The notes beneath the pieces were generated by a model, which saw only the letters and a list, made by a program, of their open reading frames with translations, was not told the origin of the DNA and made no database searches. This document shows positions 1 to 10,470 of a stretch of DNA of 64,000 nucleotides, piece after piece. Made by a program: the position numbers and the translations under genes. Position 1 is the first letter of the stretch, and each line of letters opens with the position of its first letter. Source of the DNA: Xiphydria camelus (Eukaryota > Arthropoda > Insecta > Hymenoptera > Xiphydriidae); contig OY783197.1 of assembly GCA_963678675.1 (NCBI GenBank), positions 10,784,304 through 10,848,303 of the forward strand. Reading direction: 5' to 3'.

Positions 1-141
1 TCCTACTTTATCCACTTTGTACACTGCGTGATGCCACAGTGGTACCCCAGTGGGCACGCACCAAGACATCACTGTGATGTTTCTCAAAGTCACCGCGTGG
101 TCCCACAGTGCCACCACTGTGAAGCCACCTGGCTATCGGGG
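1..141. repeat. right end of a CTATCGGGG-ended repeat
   Basis: The segment starts with TCCTACTTTATC and ends TGGCTATCGGGG. Similar stretches end at 10316 and 12436 with TTTGCTATCGGGG, and the mirror motif CCCCGATAGCAAAG starts at 547. It looks like the right end of a dispersed repeat whose body lies left of the window. No coding potential. 142-250 shows nothing recognisable. Confidence 0.5.
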
Positions 142-250
142 ATTTTAATGGGATACATGTATCAACGCCATCTATAAGACGATAGCAAGAATTAAATTTT
201 ACCATGACTGCTTGTCAATAAGGCCGGAAACTTTTCAAATGACCCACGTA

Positions 251-546
251 CCGTATGTATCATCCCAAATTAAACAAGCAGAGATACCGACATTGCCGAA
301 ACTTTACCGACGGTCAAGAATTTTATAGTTAGAGTTGGCTTGAGAAGAGTGCGCTGTGTGTGCTGCGTGAGAGCGAAAAGTGTCAAACGTCTGATTTCCC
401 GATAGCTGTTAATTCAAGAGATCGAAGTGTTTCGTCTATTATTCAATACTTGGATTTTCCGAATTGACAGCTATCGGGAAATCAGACGTTTGACACTTTT
501 CGCTCTCACGCAGCACACAGAGTGCACTCTTCTCAAGCCAACTCTA
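251..546. mobile_element. foldback MITE family A, truncated copy
   Basis: It starts CCGTATGTATCAT after a TA and matches most of the complete copy at 51335-51709, including the central hairpin built on GACAGCTATCGGGAAATCAG. The right arm stops after CCAACTCTA, where a CCCCGATAGC repeat begins at 547, so the copy has lost its right end by insertion or rearrangement. Non-autonomous, no ORF. Confidence 0.75.
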
Positions 547-873
547 CCCCGATAGCAAAGCGTGTATTTACACGCTGGCCGCACGTAGTGCTGCCACGTA
601 GTGGCACCACTGTGGTCTCACCGTGCCATGATCGCGTGTAGTACACAAACTAAAAGCACCGTGGCTACACAGTGAACACACTTGGTGGTTCACAGCGTAA
701 AGACACAGTACCCCGACAGCAAAGCGTGGATTTACACGCTAGCCGCACGCAGTGCTGCCACGTAGTGGCACCACTATGGTCTCACCGTGGCGTGATCGCG
801 TGGCGTACACAAACTAAAAGCACCGTGGCTACACAGTGAACATACTGAGTGGTTCACAGCGTAAAGACACAGT
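547..873. repeat. two tandem units of about 164 bp
   Basis: Units start at 547 (CCCCGATAGCAAAGCGTG) and 711 (CCCCGACAGCAAAGCGTGG). They stay similar to the shared end CAGCGTAAAGACACAGTA. Each contains short inverted pieces around CACGTAGTGGCACCAC. The start is the mirror image of the CTTTGCTATCGGGG ends at 10316 and 12436, so this may be the left end of a larger composite repeat. No protein. Confidence 0.65.
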
Positions 874-1440
874 AGTTATACTCAGTGCAGTCAAGGTGCC
901 TTTTTGACGTGCACACTTCGTAAATTTACCGACCATGAATGTCGGTAACTTCATTGTCTTCACAAAATTTTTAACACGTCGTTTGCTGCCGCCGGCTCCG
1001 ATCGGAGCCAGTCGACACTTCGCGCCTGTGCCGCCGGCTCCGATCGGAGACACATTGACGTGCACATTACATATAATTATTCAGTCTGTTACCGGCACTG
1101 AGCGCGATGCAATCAATCTAAAAGTGGCAGCGAATGTGTTAAATTAGAAAATAACAAAATTGATATAATAATAGGTTTGTTCCCAGAAAGCAATTTGTGA
1201 CTAGTTACAAATTTTGATCTGCGGATGTGTGCGGTTGTAAATTTACAATTAATTGATTTCACACCCCGATAGAAGAATTTTTAAATTAGAAAATAACAAA
1301 ATTGATATTATAATAATGTTTCAAACAGTGCAAATTGTACTGAATTATTTCATAAATAATGAATAATTAATTATCATAATCGCTACTGTTTTGAAAAAGA
1401 AAGTATCAAATTATTTTAAAAAATTTAATGAGATATATAT
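874..1440. repeat. left copy of a direct duplication
   Basis: This block matches 10471-11027 in the same orientation: the CTCAGTGCAGTCA start, the CCGATCGGAGCC/CCGATCGGAGAC hairpins, the TTTCACACCCCGATAGAAG stretch and the final AT-rich part. The two copies flank the 8.4 kb element. Small ORFs here are not conserved in frame and I do not call them genes. Confidence 0.75.
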
Positions 1441-1448
1441 ATATATAA

Positions 1449-1498
1449 ACCGGCCTTTACACAATGCAACACTGAGATATCTCGGCAAAAATATTTAA
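1449..1498. repeat. single arm of a hairpin repeat
   Basis: It starts ACCGGCCTTTACACAATGC and matches one arm of the hairpin at 11887-12005. Only one arm is present here, so this copy has lost, or never had, the opposite arm. Confidence 0.6.
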
Positions 1499-1618
1499 AA
1501 TTTAGTTTACGTTTGACATAGCTCGAAATCGGCTTTCGGCTTTATCTCACTAGTCACAGTACTGTTGCTTTCAGGTATCGATATTATATGTATAACTTAG
1601 TCGACTTCCACCACAAAG

Positions 1619-1700
1619 AGTCGATGGCGCAATTGGTAGAATGCGAGAAGCGTTCCCAGTCTTCTAAAGATCGCAGGTTCGAGTCCTGGCCGGGTCGGGT
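1619..1700 (+). repeat. tRNA-derived SINE-like sequence, copy 1
   Basis: A box A-like TGGCGCAATTGG and a box B GGTTCGAGTCC sit at tRNA spacing, with a D-arm-like fold (GC..GGTAGA..GC) and a T-arm-like GCAGG/CCTGG pairing. The anticodon stem AGAAG/CTTCT would carry a ten-base loop, so a functional tRNA is unlikely. An A-run and a CT-run follow. The same sequence recurs at 12122-12203. I read it as a tRNA-derived SINE head or pseudo-tRNA. Confidence 0.55.
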
Positions 1701-1730
1701 TTGAGAAAAAAAAACCGACACTCTCTCTCT

Positions 1731-2211
1731 TAGTCCACAGTACAGACCCCCCCCCCCCCCCCCCCCCCCGGAGAGATGATTACCACATACCTTATACTTA
1801 GCGATGAGCTTCGGTTTGACGAGTCTACCACACTTTTCCTCTGCGACTTTTCATGATTCCTCTGCTTTTCCGCTCTGGAAAGTCTCAGACATGGCGATTT
1901 CCCGGGGTCTTAAAAACTCACGACCACATGTTTTTATTTTAGCTTAATTTACTGCAAATTTCGTTTCAAATGCGAATTTAAATTTGTCCGACAAAAATTT
2001 TTCCGCTATTGGCGTGTCTACCGTCCTAAACAGGGAAAGATGACAGGGTATTGAAAACCAATGACCACATACGTCCTTTTTGGATGAATTGCTTGTGAAT
2101 TATTAGTAAAATCAAAATGTATTGTTGTCCGACAAATTTCAGGCCGCGTTTTTCCAGTCCGACAGCGGAAAGTCGGAAACTTCACAGGGTATCGAAAACC
2201 GATTACCACAT
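1731..2211. repeat. left terminal inverted repeat of the 8.4 kb element
   Basis: Inverted match to 9624-10103 with few mismatches, ending inward at GGTAATCGG/CCGATTACC and ACCACAT. It includes a C-run of about 22 bases at about 1747-1769. GTCCGAC motifs recur in it (about 1987, 2129, 2158), possible protein-binding sites. The ORF at 2018-2404 on - runs mostly through this repeat and is not a gene. Confidence 0.9.
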
Positions 2212-2515
2212 AGCTAATTTTCAGTTTATTCCTTTTTAAATTAAGTGTACAAAATAGTGATGCAAGTGTCCGACAAGCAACTGTCTGCAAATCATTAAAA
2301 AAATCAATAATAATAATTTGCCTGAATAGTATAGAAACTATAATATGTTTAGTAGCACCCGAACCAGTATAGTATAATTCTATCGGTATCCCGGGGTAAC
2401 GCATTGCGTCATCCTGTCAACATCCTGTCAGAACGTGTCTGTTTTTCGGATTGTGTGCATCGTGTGGTGCATCGCTACCCGCTACTGGCATCGTATACAA
2501 AAGTGCTAGTGAATT

Positions 2516-5115
2516 ATGGAGTGCTTTTTGTGCAATACGTTGGCGGATAATCCAAATTTCCATCCAAAAATAGAAGGAATTAAAAAATGTACGAGAGAAA
2601 TTTGGAATGCGTGTCAAAAATATTTGAAAGCTCGGAAATATCATAATCATAAATATAATAACGTCAAACTGCCGGACAATTGTTACGATGATATTGTGGG
2701 ATATCATTCTACCTGTTACAAAGAGTTCAATGTGAATAAAAAATATCTGAACGTCAACTATGAAAAGTAAGTGGAATAAGTTTAATTAAAGATATAGATT
2801 TAAACAAACATTTTAATGACATTGCATGATTAAAATTTTGATCGAATGTCCCTCAAAAAATTGTTGAGTTATTTATGATTTTATAATTGTGAAATGCATG
2901 AAAAATGTAACATAGCGATTTTTTTATCGTTCTTGTTTTTTTTAATAAATAAAATAATATTTCCAAGAAGTCAACCTTTTACTACAGTAGAAACTCGAAG
3001 TACATGTAAAAAGCTTTTAATTAAAAATGATGGCAATGTTTTTTTGTAAATCACATTGAACGAAACGAATTACCATTTACAGTTCCGAATCATCTACTGC
3101 ATCGCCAGCAGCAAATACTAGTATAGTATCTGAAGACACGTCTAATCCAGGAACTTCCAATTCAAGGTTTCGTACTCTCTTTTTGTTATAATAAACTTTC
3201 AAAAATAAATGAATATTATTTTTTTTTTGGTAGAATATCAGTCCGTTTTTTACGTAGGGAACTTGATTCTTCTATTAATGATCCAACAGAAATTGATGAA
3301 CATAGCACATCTGAGTAAGTGTATATTTTAATAACTACATTGGCTATTTTAAGCAACATTGTTCTCAATTTGTTAAAATACAAATACTATTTCCAGATTG
3401 ATGAGCGACAGATGTATTATTGAAGAACATGGTAGTAGCACTTACGTAGAAAATGATGATGACTCCAATGCTACTGTGGAAAGTTTCTCAAATGAAGAAT
3501 CGGCTGAAGCGTGCTTTTTTTGCAACAAAATTTGTATCACTCGCAACTATAAGAAAGTTTTTTGCCGACGAATTAAAGACAAACAATCATGCTTGTCAAC
3601 CATAAAAAAGTATGCTACAGAAATGAGCGACATTGATATGTTACAAAAAATTGCTGATGAAAACTTAGTCGCACGAGAAAGTGTGTGTTATCACGGTCCT
3701 TGTCACTTGCAATATTTTTCAAAATATAAGAAGTATATAAACCGTCCAGACACTAACATCTGGGCTACCAAACGTGATATTTATAAGCTTGCACGAAGTA
3801 GACTGGCTGAATATATTACGTGCGAAGTCATAGAAAATTTGCGAGTTTTATCCTTACGCCACATAAAAAATTGTTTGGTCGAATTTTTGCGAGAACTTCA
3901 TGAAATTGAAGACATGGATTACGGCTCTAGTTTCTTCAATACTGGTAATTTAAAAGCTTACCTACAGCAGTTCTTCAAAAGTGAAATAAAATTTATAACT
4001 TTGGGTCTCAAGTTGTACGTGATATCATCAAAAATAGATATTGAATGTATTGATGACGAAAAGATTGAAGAAATAGTATTTGAGCAAGAAGCTGAAGAAT
4101 TCGCAATGAAATATCGATCCCATATATTAAAAATAAAAAAAAATCCTTTACCAGATTATCTCGACAGCGAATCTTTGAACAAAGGGGAGTGCAAGGTACC
4201 CAATTGGCTACAACTGTTTTGGCTCACAGCTTTAAGTGGTGTTGACAACCGAATCAATGATCGCGTCGAACGCTTAGCTTCTTGTTATTCACAGGATTCC
4301 ATTTATAGTATCACAAGAGGGAAAATTAAGCCAAGAAAACAAATTTTATTAGGAATAGGCATTAAAAGTCTGACTGGTAGTGAAAAAATTATAAATATTT
4401 TAAATAAACAAGGATACTGTCTCAGTTATTCAAGTATACTTGAGTTAGAAACTTCTGCAGCTTATTCGACCATTTCAAATAAACGGTTATGTCCTTCTGG
4501 AATACATCCGACATCCATATTGTCTTCGGGAATAGCATGGGATAATTTTGATAGATTTGTAGAGACTTCAGGAAATTCAACAATGGGGAAAGATACTCTA
4601 CATGACACAGTAGGCATAATATATCAAAGTATACCTACAGAAGAGCAACTAAATGCTATTCAAAGAAATGACGAATACTCTAGTAGAGAATTTATTTCAT
4701 CGTCGTTCAATGTGCTCAATCGATCTGGTCGAAGAAAAAGATCTTTCGCCTTTGATGATTTAGAAGATTTTGGCCACGCGAAGCAACTTCGCCCAGTATT
4801 TTGGCAAAGCAGTATTCCTTCAATAGAACATCCTCAAAATGCAGTTTATTTTCACCAGCTCAATTTTATGTGGTTATTGTCACATCTGAATAAAATCGAC
4901 AACACCCCCATGTGGGTAGGATATCACGCGAAAATATTAAAAGATGCTAGTGATATACAAAAAATTGAGTATTTGACACAAATTAATGATAGCCCTACGA
5001 ATCCTGCTGTTGTCAAAGAAACTTTGCGAAGAAGTTTACAAATCGCAGAAGAATGTGGGAAAACTTACTATAATGTCACTTATGACCTAGCTATGGCTAA
5101 AATAGCTTTGAGAAT
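2516..5115 (+). CDS. N-terminal part of transposon protein with two Cys/His fingers
   Basis: Exons read 2516-2766, 3083-3166, 3234-3314 and 3397-5115. All junctions are GT-AG (GTAAGT donors at 2767 and 3315) and all three introns join in phase 2. The first ATG (2516) is followed at once by MECFLC. Exon 1 has CxxC ... YHSTC, and exon 4 repeats the arrangement (ACFFCNK ... CYHGPC), so two similar Cys/His finger-like domains lie in tandem, separated by an acidic Ser-rich linker. After residue 200 the protein is helical and unfamiliar. The frame runs into a nested element at 5116 and resumes at 6538 in the same gene. I recognise this only as a family of large unnamed proteins common in insect and cnidarian genomes; I infer that the fingers bind DNA. 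Confidence 0.75.
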
Positions 5116-5408
5116 AGGGGGGTTCGGAAAAAAATAGAAAAATATGATTTCAGGTTGAAATGAAAACTAAGAGGCTCAGAAATCGACCAAAAAAAAAATT
5201 TTGAAAAAATAACAACTCTACTCGCAGTTATGAACAAATAAAGTTAGGGCATTTATCGATCCGCCGGAACGATTTCCAATTGGTCTGACGTCATTTCTAA
5301 GCTCGAACGCTCCGCCCACCCATGCGCCCGCAGATAACATGCAGAAATTGAATGGCAGTTGTCCGCATTTATTTGGTCAGAATTCGTAGTCTAACTCAGA
5401 ACTTCAAA

Positions 5409-5536
5409 ATGCAAGAAGGATATCAGAAGGCCGATTCTCACAATTTACCGAGTGTTGATGTGCAAATGGTGTGCGACTATTTAGCGTCTAGTGCAAATTT
5501 TAATCAACCGCAAAGCAGCGGCACAAAAGCAGTTCG
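5409..5536 (+). CDS. 5' exon of a SWIM-family transposon gene (remnant)
   Basis: ATG at 5409 (context TTCAAAATG), 42 codons, then a clean GTAAGT donor at 5537 in phase 2. The stretch LPSVDVQMVCDYLASS resembles the N-terminal region of the abundant insect SWIM/YqaJ-type transposon proteins as I remember them. No following exon exists within the nested element, so this is a stranded first exon. Family assignment is tentative. Confidence 0.45.
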
Positions 5537-5639
5537 GTAAGTAAATTAACCCTTTGCACTCCTGGCCTATTTAAAGTATTTTATATTTGTACTAATGATT
5601 GATTTTTATAATAATTATAAATATGGTTTTATATTAATA

Positions 5640-5665
5640 AATTTAATAATTATTTATATATATAT

Positions 5666-5714
<49 letters not shown>

Positions 5715-5715
5715 T
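5640..5715. repeat. TA-rich microsatellite
   Basis: Runs of (TA)n within an AT-rich core (5550-5940) of the nested element. In that core an almost identical stretch, ATTTGTACTAATGATTGATT, occurs at about 5583 and 5860. A TTAACCCTTTGCACTCC motif at 5546 resembles piggyBac-type ends but has no partner nearby. Confidence 0.8.
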
Positions 5716-6075
5716 TTTTATATATAAAATTTATTAATTTAATAATTTATTTATTTATCTTAATAATTAATTTAATATTATTTTTTTATTTCTTAATTTA
5801 AATTTTTTAAACGTTTTAAAATAAACATTAATTTATTTAATTAATAATTATTAAATAATTATTTGTACTAATGATTGATTTTTATAATAATTATAAATAT
5901 GGTTTTATATTAATAAATTAATAAAAACAATAATAATTATATCGGGTTTCATCCGCGGTCTCACGTTGCTCAATTTAAATTCCATATAGTTTGCCATATC
6001 TAATTTTAACTGTTAACATGAAAAAATAATCTGCTATAATCAATAGCTGAATAACCGAATGAAATCTGTACTTAC

Positions 6076-6261
6076 ATCAAAATGATCTTCGCAGCAAAAT
6101 AAAGCTGTTCTCGGTGAAACATCCGTAATTTTTCTTCTAGCTGCAACAAACCATTTCTTACGCTTGGCTTCAGGTACTGGCACACTGACAAAAATTTTTT
6201 CTGGTGTACTTTTCGACGTACTTTTGCATTGGGGAACAAAACACCACTTTCGCACCGGCAT
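6076..6261 (-). CDS. THAP-domain 5' exon (remnant)
   Basis: ATG at 6261 starts MPVRKWCFVPQCKS, followed by a Trp in KKWF and CCEDHF. This is the C-x4-C ... W ... C-x2-H layout of THAP zinc-binding domains, found in P-element-like transposases and domesticated regulators. The exon ends at HFD with a GTAAGT donor (6075). The AVPTF-like end and any catalytic region would lie in later exons, which are absent. It is the second gene remnant of the nested element. Confidence 0.7.
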
Positions 6262-6537
6262 TTCATACGGCTTTCAAATTTACAGCTCACGACTCACGAG
6301 CGTACAAAATGTAAATAACGTGCCGAGTATGCGTGGCGCGCAGAGCGAGCCTAGAAATGACGTCACGCGCCGTAGCCTCTCTCTCGGGTACGTTTTCTAG
6401 CCTCGCGCGGACGCAAACGTTTCAAATAGGTTTTTCGACGAAAATCAATTTAAAAAAAATTTTTTAACATCTCAGGTGCGTTTTCTAACGCAAAATTTAT
6501 TATTCTAAAGCACATTTTAAAAATACCGAACCTCCCT

Positions 6538-9301
6538 ATTCAAAGTACAGATGAAACATTTTCTAAACTTTTTATTCATCTAGGATCTTTTCATATAATG
6601 ATGTCGTATTTTAAAGCAGTAGGAAAATTCATAAATGGATCTGGTTTGACGAACTTGCTTGTGGACAGCGGTATTTTAGCAAGTGGTTCAGTAAATGCAT
6701 TTTTAACAGGAAAGCATTTCAATAGGTGCAGGAAAGTCCATCCTCTACTATCTCTCGTTATTCAAATCCTCCATTTTGATAGTTTTACGCAATACTCACA
6801 TTTAGATGATTCATACTTCGAAGACATTAAAACTCACTTGTTACAATTTAATGCTCAAAGCAATAATGATCATCCACAGATAGCTGATAATATCACGAAA
6901 TCTTTATGCAAAAATTATGAAAATTTTAAAAATGGCACTTTGCAAGGAAAACAAGGCCAAACACCACAGATTTATCTCATGTATGTTCAGCTCGTAGATT
7001 ATTATCTAATGTTGGAATATAGCATTCGCACAGCAGATTTGGATATGTACAAATTTGTATTAACGAAAATGGTAAATATTTTTTTTATCATGAACCACCA
7101 AAATTACGCTAGATATCTGACTATTTACGTCGATAAATTATCCGCCATAGAAGAAACTCATCCAGGATTACTCAACGATTATAAAGATTGTTTCTTTGGC
7201 ATTCGAAGAACATCAAAACCTTTTTCGCGAATCCCGATTGATTTGACCTTAGAGCAGACGATAAATGCAGATGCAGCTTCTAGGTCATCAGGAATTATCA
7301 ACATCACCAATTCGTTTTCTGCTCGGCAAAAATGGTCAGTTACTCATTCTTTGAGAACAAGTTTAATAACAAATTTGTTAAACTTCTGTAACATGCGAAA
7401 AAGAGACGATATCTCGAAAGATTTAAAGAAATCAGCTATAGTGCATTGGACTAAAAATGTAGATACTCTATTACATTTTATCAAACAATGTACAAACCCT
7501 TTTTCTTCAAGTTTGCAAGAAGATCATTTATACAATGTATCATCTGGACAGTCAGTATCTAACGAAATATACCAGTTTTTATCAAACGTTGAAATTGAAG
7601 GAGAGAAGCAACGACATCAATTCGCAACTGAAACAACTACTGATCCAGATAGATTCGATCGAGCCATCTCAAAAAATAAAATAATAAATTTTGATTACAA
7701 AAATACGAAGAAAGTTAAAATCAATGGAGCTGTAAAAGAAGTAAAAATTCAAAGAGATGTTTTCGGCAGACTATTATATGCATCAATACAAAATAAAATA
7801 GATCTACAAAAGGCTTTATCGTACCCTTTAGCTCCTATTTCTTTAGCTTTCTGTCACATAGATGGTTCAATCTGCAAGACTCAAAAGTCAGTAGTTATCA
7901 ACGAATTAGTTTCACATCAAGAAAAAAATTTTAGTCCTCCAGAAGCAGACTTGCATATTGTAGATGGTTTTTATTTGTTGCACACCATGAAAAATGTTCC
8001 AAATAGTTATGGCAAAATTTCTCAGCGTATTTTTCAACTCATCAGTAATAATAGAAAAGAGGTCCACGTAATTTTTGATAAATATAAAGTGCCCAGCCTA
8101 AAAGATTATGAACACCAACTGAGAGGCGAAGAAGAGACGCACTTTGACATTCGGAGAGAAAACAAGCGTACGACAGATTTTAATAAGCTATTAAGAAGCG
8201 CAAATTTTAAAGGAAAATTTGTGGAATTCTTAATTGAAGATTGGATCCATCATGAATTTGTAGTTTTATGCCAAAATAAAAAAGTGATCTTGAATTACGA
8301 TCGATGCTATGTTTTTGAGGTAGCACCTAACAATGTAATGAGAAGGACCATCAATTACGATCTAACGTGTGATCATGAGGAAGCTGACACAAAAATTGTT
8401 TATCACGTTTGCAGCTTGAATACTAATCAACGCATACGTGTTCACTGCACAGACTCCGACATTCCCGTGATTATGTTAACAAACTTTCAATTTCGAAAAG
8501 GAGATACTGAAGTAGTCACCGATATGAGTACAAAAAACAAAGATTTATACCTTGATATCAATACAATTTACAACAGTCTTGGTCCCCAAATCTCAAGGTC
8601 ACTTGCAGTGTGTCACATCTTTACTGGGAATGATTTTAATCCGTCTTTTTATCGAAAAGGCAAAAAGAAGCCTTTTAATATTTTGAAAAAAAATGTTAAA
8701 TTTCAAGAAGCGTTCATCACGCTGATTCAGATTTCACCATCGCAAATAGATTTTTCAAGTGAAGTGTTCAAAACTATTGAAGAATTTGTATGCAGAATGT
8801 ATTCTTTGAAATCAAGAGACGTAAACCAAGGGCGGTATGAACTTTTTGAAAAAGGATACAACTATCGAAGTGATTCTGAAAGCATTTTAAAAAAGAAAAT
8901 TGTTGGATACGATGCATCATGTTTACCACCAACAAAACAAGAGTTACTTCAGCAGATTAGAAGAACTATATACCTCAGCAGTATTTGGTGCAAGTCATTT
9001 TTGAGAACACCCACAGAAAAAGATCCCGCCGAGTGCGGTTGGAGTTTGATTGAAATAAATATCAGTTTTATTGGTTCGATGGATCAGAAAGTCCATCATT
9101 AGGTCAATTATATACCGATAATCAAGGTATATTTATTCTATTCATATATTGCTTTATTTATTCCAATAATAATAAAATATTCTATATTATGTAGATTTGT
9201 TCTTTTTTTTCTTTTCAGAAACAGATCAAAGTGAAGGTGAAGATGAGTGTGATGAAACGTGCAGTAGCGATGAAAATGAAACATCAAGCGAAACCGAATA
9301 G
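6538..9301 (+). CDS. C-terminal part of transposon protein, PIN/FEN-nuclease-like
   Basis: This continues the gene begun at 2516. The frame resumes at 6538 and stays open for about 840 codons; the terminal exon is 9219-9301 (donor GGTATA at 9127, acceptor TTTTCAG). Motifs in order: GKHFNRC near 6710; HIVDG, then HVIFDKY (about 8060); DHEEADTK (about 8375); HCTDSDIPVIML (about 8450); HIFTGND with GKKKPF (about 8620). The order EEAD, DSD, GND resembles the metal-binding acids of PIN/FEN1-like nucleases; that is inference from pattern. Near 9055-9065 one A is missing from an A-run: the downstream frame (FYWFDGSES) is open and joins the acidic last exon, whereas the continuing frame stops at 9102. 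With the nested insertion this makes the copy a pseudogene, but a young one. Confidence 0.7.
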
Positions 9302-9623
9302 TGTGCATGATGTAAAATTAAAAAAAAATGTATTTGTTTATATTTGTAATAATATTCCTATATCTAGAATATAACCGTAAGATTTTTTAATTTTTTCCCG
9401 GCTTTTCCAATAATATATATCGCAACTCTGTATGTCATCGCAGTACTCAGTGCAAAAAAAATATTGAAAATGTATTTATTCACTTCACCTGGAGTAATGA
9501 TGTAGTGTGGTCGAAATTTTTGCACTTTTTTTGTCGGACTAAGAATTCGCAGATGTATTTTTGTCGGTCATTCTGATTTTTGTTGAAAACAACAATTTTC
9601 TATTGTCTGGTACTTTTGTCCGA

Positions 9624-10103
9624 CATGTGGTAATCGGTTTTCGATACCCTGTGAAGTTTCCGACTTTCCGCTGTCGGACTGGAAAAACGCGGCCTGAAAT
9701 TTGTCGGACAACAATACATTTTGATTTTACTAATAATTCAAAAGCAATTCATCCAAAAAGGACGTATGTGGTCATTGGTTTTCAATACCCTGTTATCTTT
9801 CCCTGTTTAGGACGGTAGACACGCCAATAGCGGAAAAATTTTTGTCGGACAAATTTAAATTCGCATTTGAAACGGAATTTGCAGTAAATTAAGCTAAAAT
9901 AAAAACATGTGGTCGTGAGTTTTTAAGACCCCGGGAAATCGCCATGTCTGAGACTTTCCAGAGCGGAAAAGCAGAGGAATCGTGAAAAGTCGCAGAGGAA
10001 AAGTGTGGTAGACTCGTCAAACCGAAGCTCATCGCGAAGTATAAGGTATGTGGTAATCATCTCTCCGGGGGGGGGGGGGGGGGGGGGGCTGTACTGTGGA
10101 CTA
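9624..10103. repeat. right terminal inverted repeat of the 8.4 kb element
   Basis: Inverted partner of 1731-2211. It ends outward with a run of about 23 G, CTGTACTGTGG and ACTA, then a CT microsatellite. The G-run length differs slightly from the left C-run, as expected of homopolymer slippage. Confidence 0.9.
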
Positions 10104-10316
10104 TCTCTCTCTCTCTCTAGTAGGCGGATAAGGCAGGCGGGAAATCCTACTTTATCGCCCCCTTTTTGCAAAATTCTACTTTTACCATCGTACTTACACT
10201 GCGTGACTGCAGTGTGGCTTCACGGTGCACAGACAGATGGACACCCCAGTGCATGCACTCGAATGCACCGCGTGAAAGCAGGGTGCAGTCACTGTGGTGC
10301 CACTTTGCTATCGGGG
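10104..10316. repeat. right flank repeat, copy 1
   Basis: CT run, AGTAGGCGGATAAGG, TCCTACTTTATCGCCCCC, ending TTTGCTATCGGGG. It matches 12232-12436 almost base for base, and its end matches 1-141 more loosely. It contains short inverted motifs (CACTGCAGT, GTGCATGCAC) but no gene. Confidence 0.75.
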
Positions 10317-10322
10317 TAGTTA

Positions 10323-10467
10323 GGCCAAGCGAACGTTGGGACGCAGTTCAGTGAGGGGACGCAGGGTGACCGTTGCCTCTATACCTATATCTACTCTATA
10401 TATAGGTATAGAGGCAACGGTCACCCTGCGTCCCCTCACTGAACTGCGTCTCAACGTTCGCTTGGCC
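10323..10467. mobile_element. hairpin MITE GGCCAAGCG
   Basis: Arms of about 65 bp (GGCCAAGCGAACGTTG ... CAACGTTCGCTTGGCC) around a short AT-rich loop near 10393. It is flanked by TTA on both sides (10320-10322, 10468-10470). No ORF. Confidence 0.8.
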
Positions 10468-10470
10468 TTA

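Larger units (their letters stand above)
5116..6537. mobile_element. nested 1.4 kb THAP/SWIM-type element
   Basis: The ends are AGGGGGGTTCGG (5116) and CCGAACCTCCCT (6537), flanked by AT at 5114-5115 and 6538-6539. Removing the element and one AT makes the surrounding frame continuous (Arg-Ile-Gln-Ser), which fixes the borders well. Inside are a + strand exon at the left end (5409-5536) and a - strand THAP exon at the right end (6076-6261), both pointing inward. Their downstream parts are missing, replaced by AT-rich DNA with a TA run. It is therefore an internally deleted derivative of a two-gene element. Confidence 0.8.
1731..10103 (+). mobile_element. 8.4 kb DNA transposon with 480 bp inverted repeats
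   Basis: The two ends are inverted copies of each other: TAGTCCACAGTACAG, a long C-run, then GGAGAGATGATTACCAC and so on for about 480 bp. Between them is one spliced + strand gene (2516-9301) with its own stop, and nothing else of size except a nested 1.4 kb element. The flanks are joined without the element at about 12220-12240, in a second copy of the surrounding repeat, which shows that the sequence was inserted. The insertion lies in a CT microsatellite, so the target duplication cannot be sized. I do not see an RNase H-type DDE pattern, so I leave the superfamily open. The element is probably immobile, since its gene is interrupted and frameshifted. Confidence 0.85.

Noticed and set aside
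1619..1700. Functional tRNA gene
   Set aside because: Box A and box B are good, but the anticodon loop would have ten bases and the acceptor stem does not pair well; a second copy continues into the same repeat.
2018..2404. 128-codon - strand ORF and its mirror at 9561-9818
   Set aside because: Both run through the terminal inverted repeats of the 8.4 kb element; the reading is fixed by the repeat and shows no protein signal.
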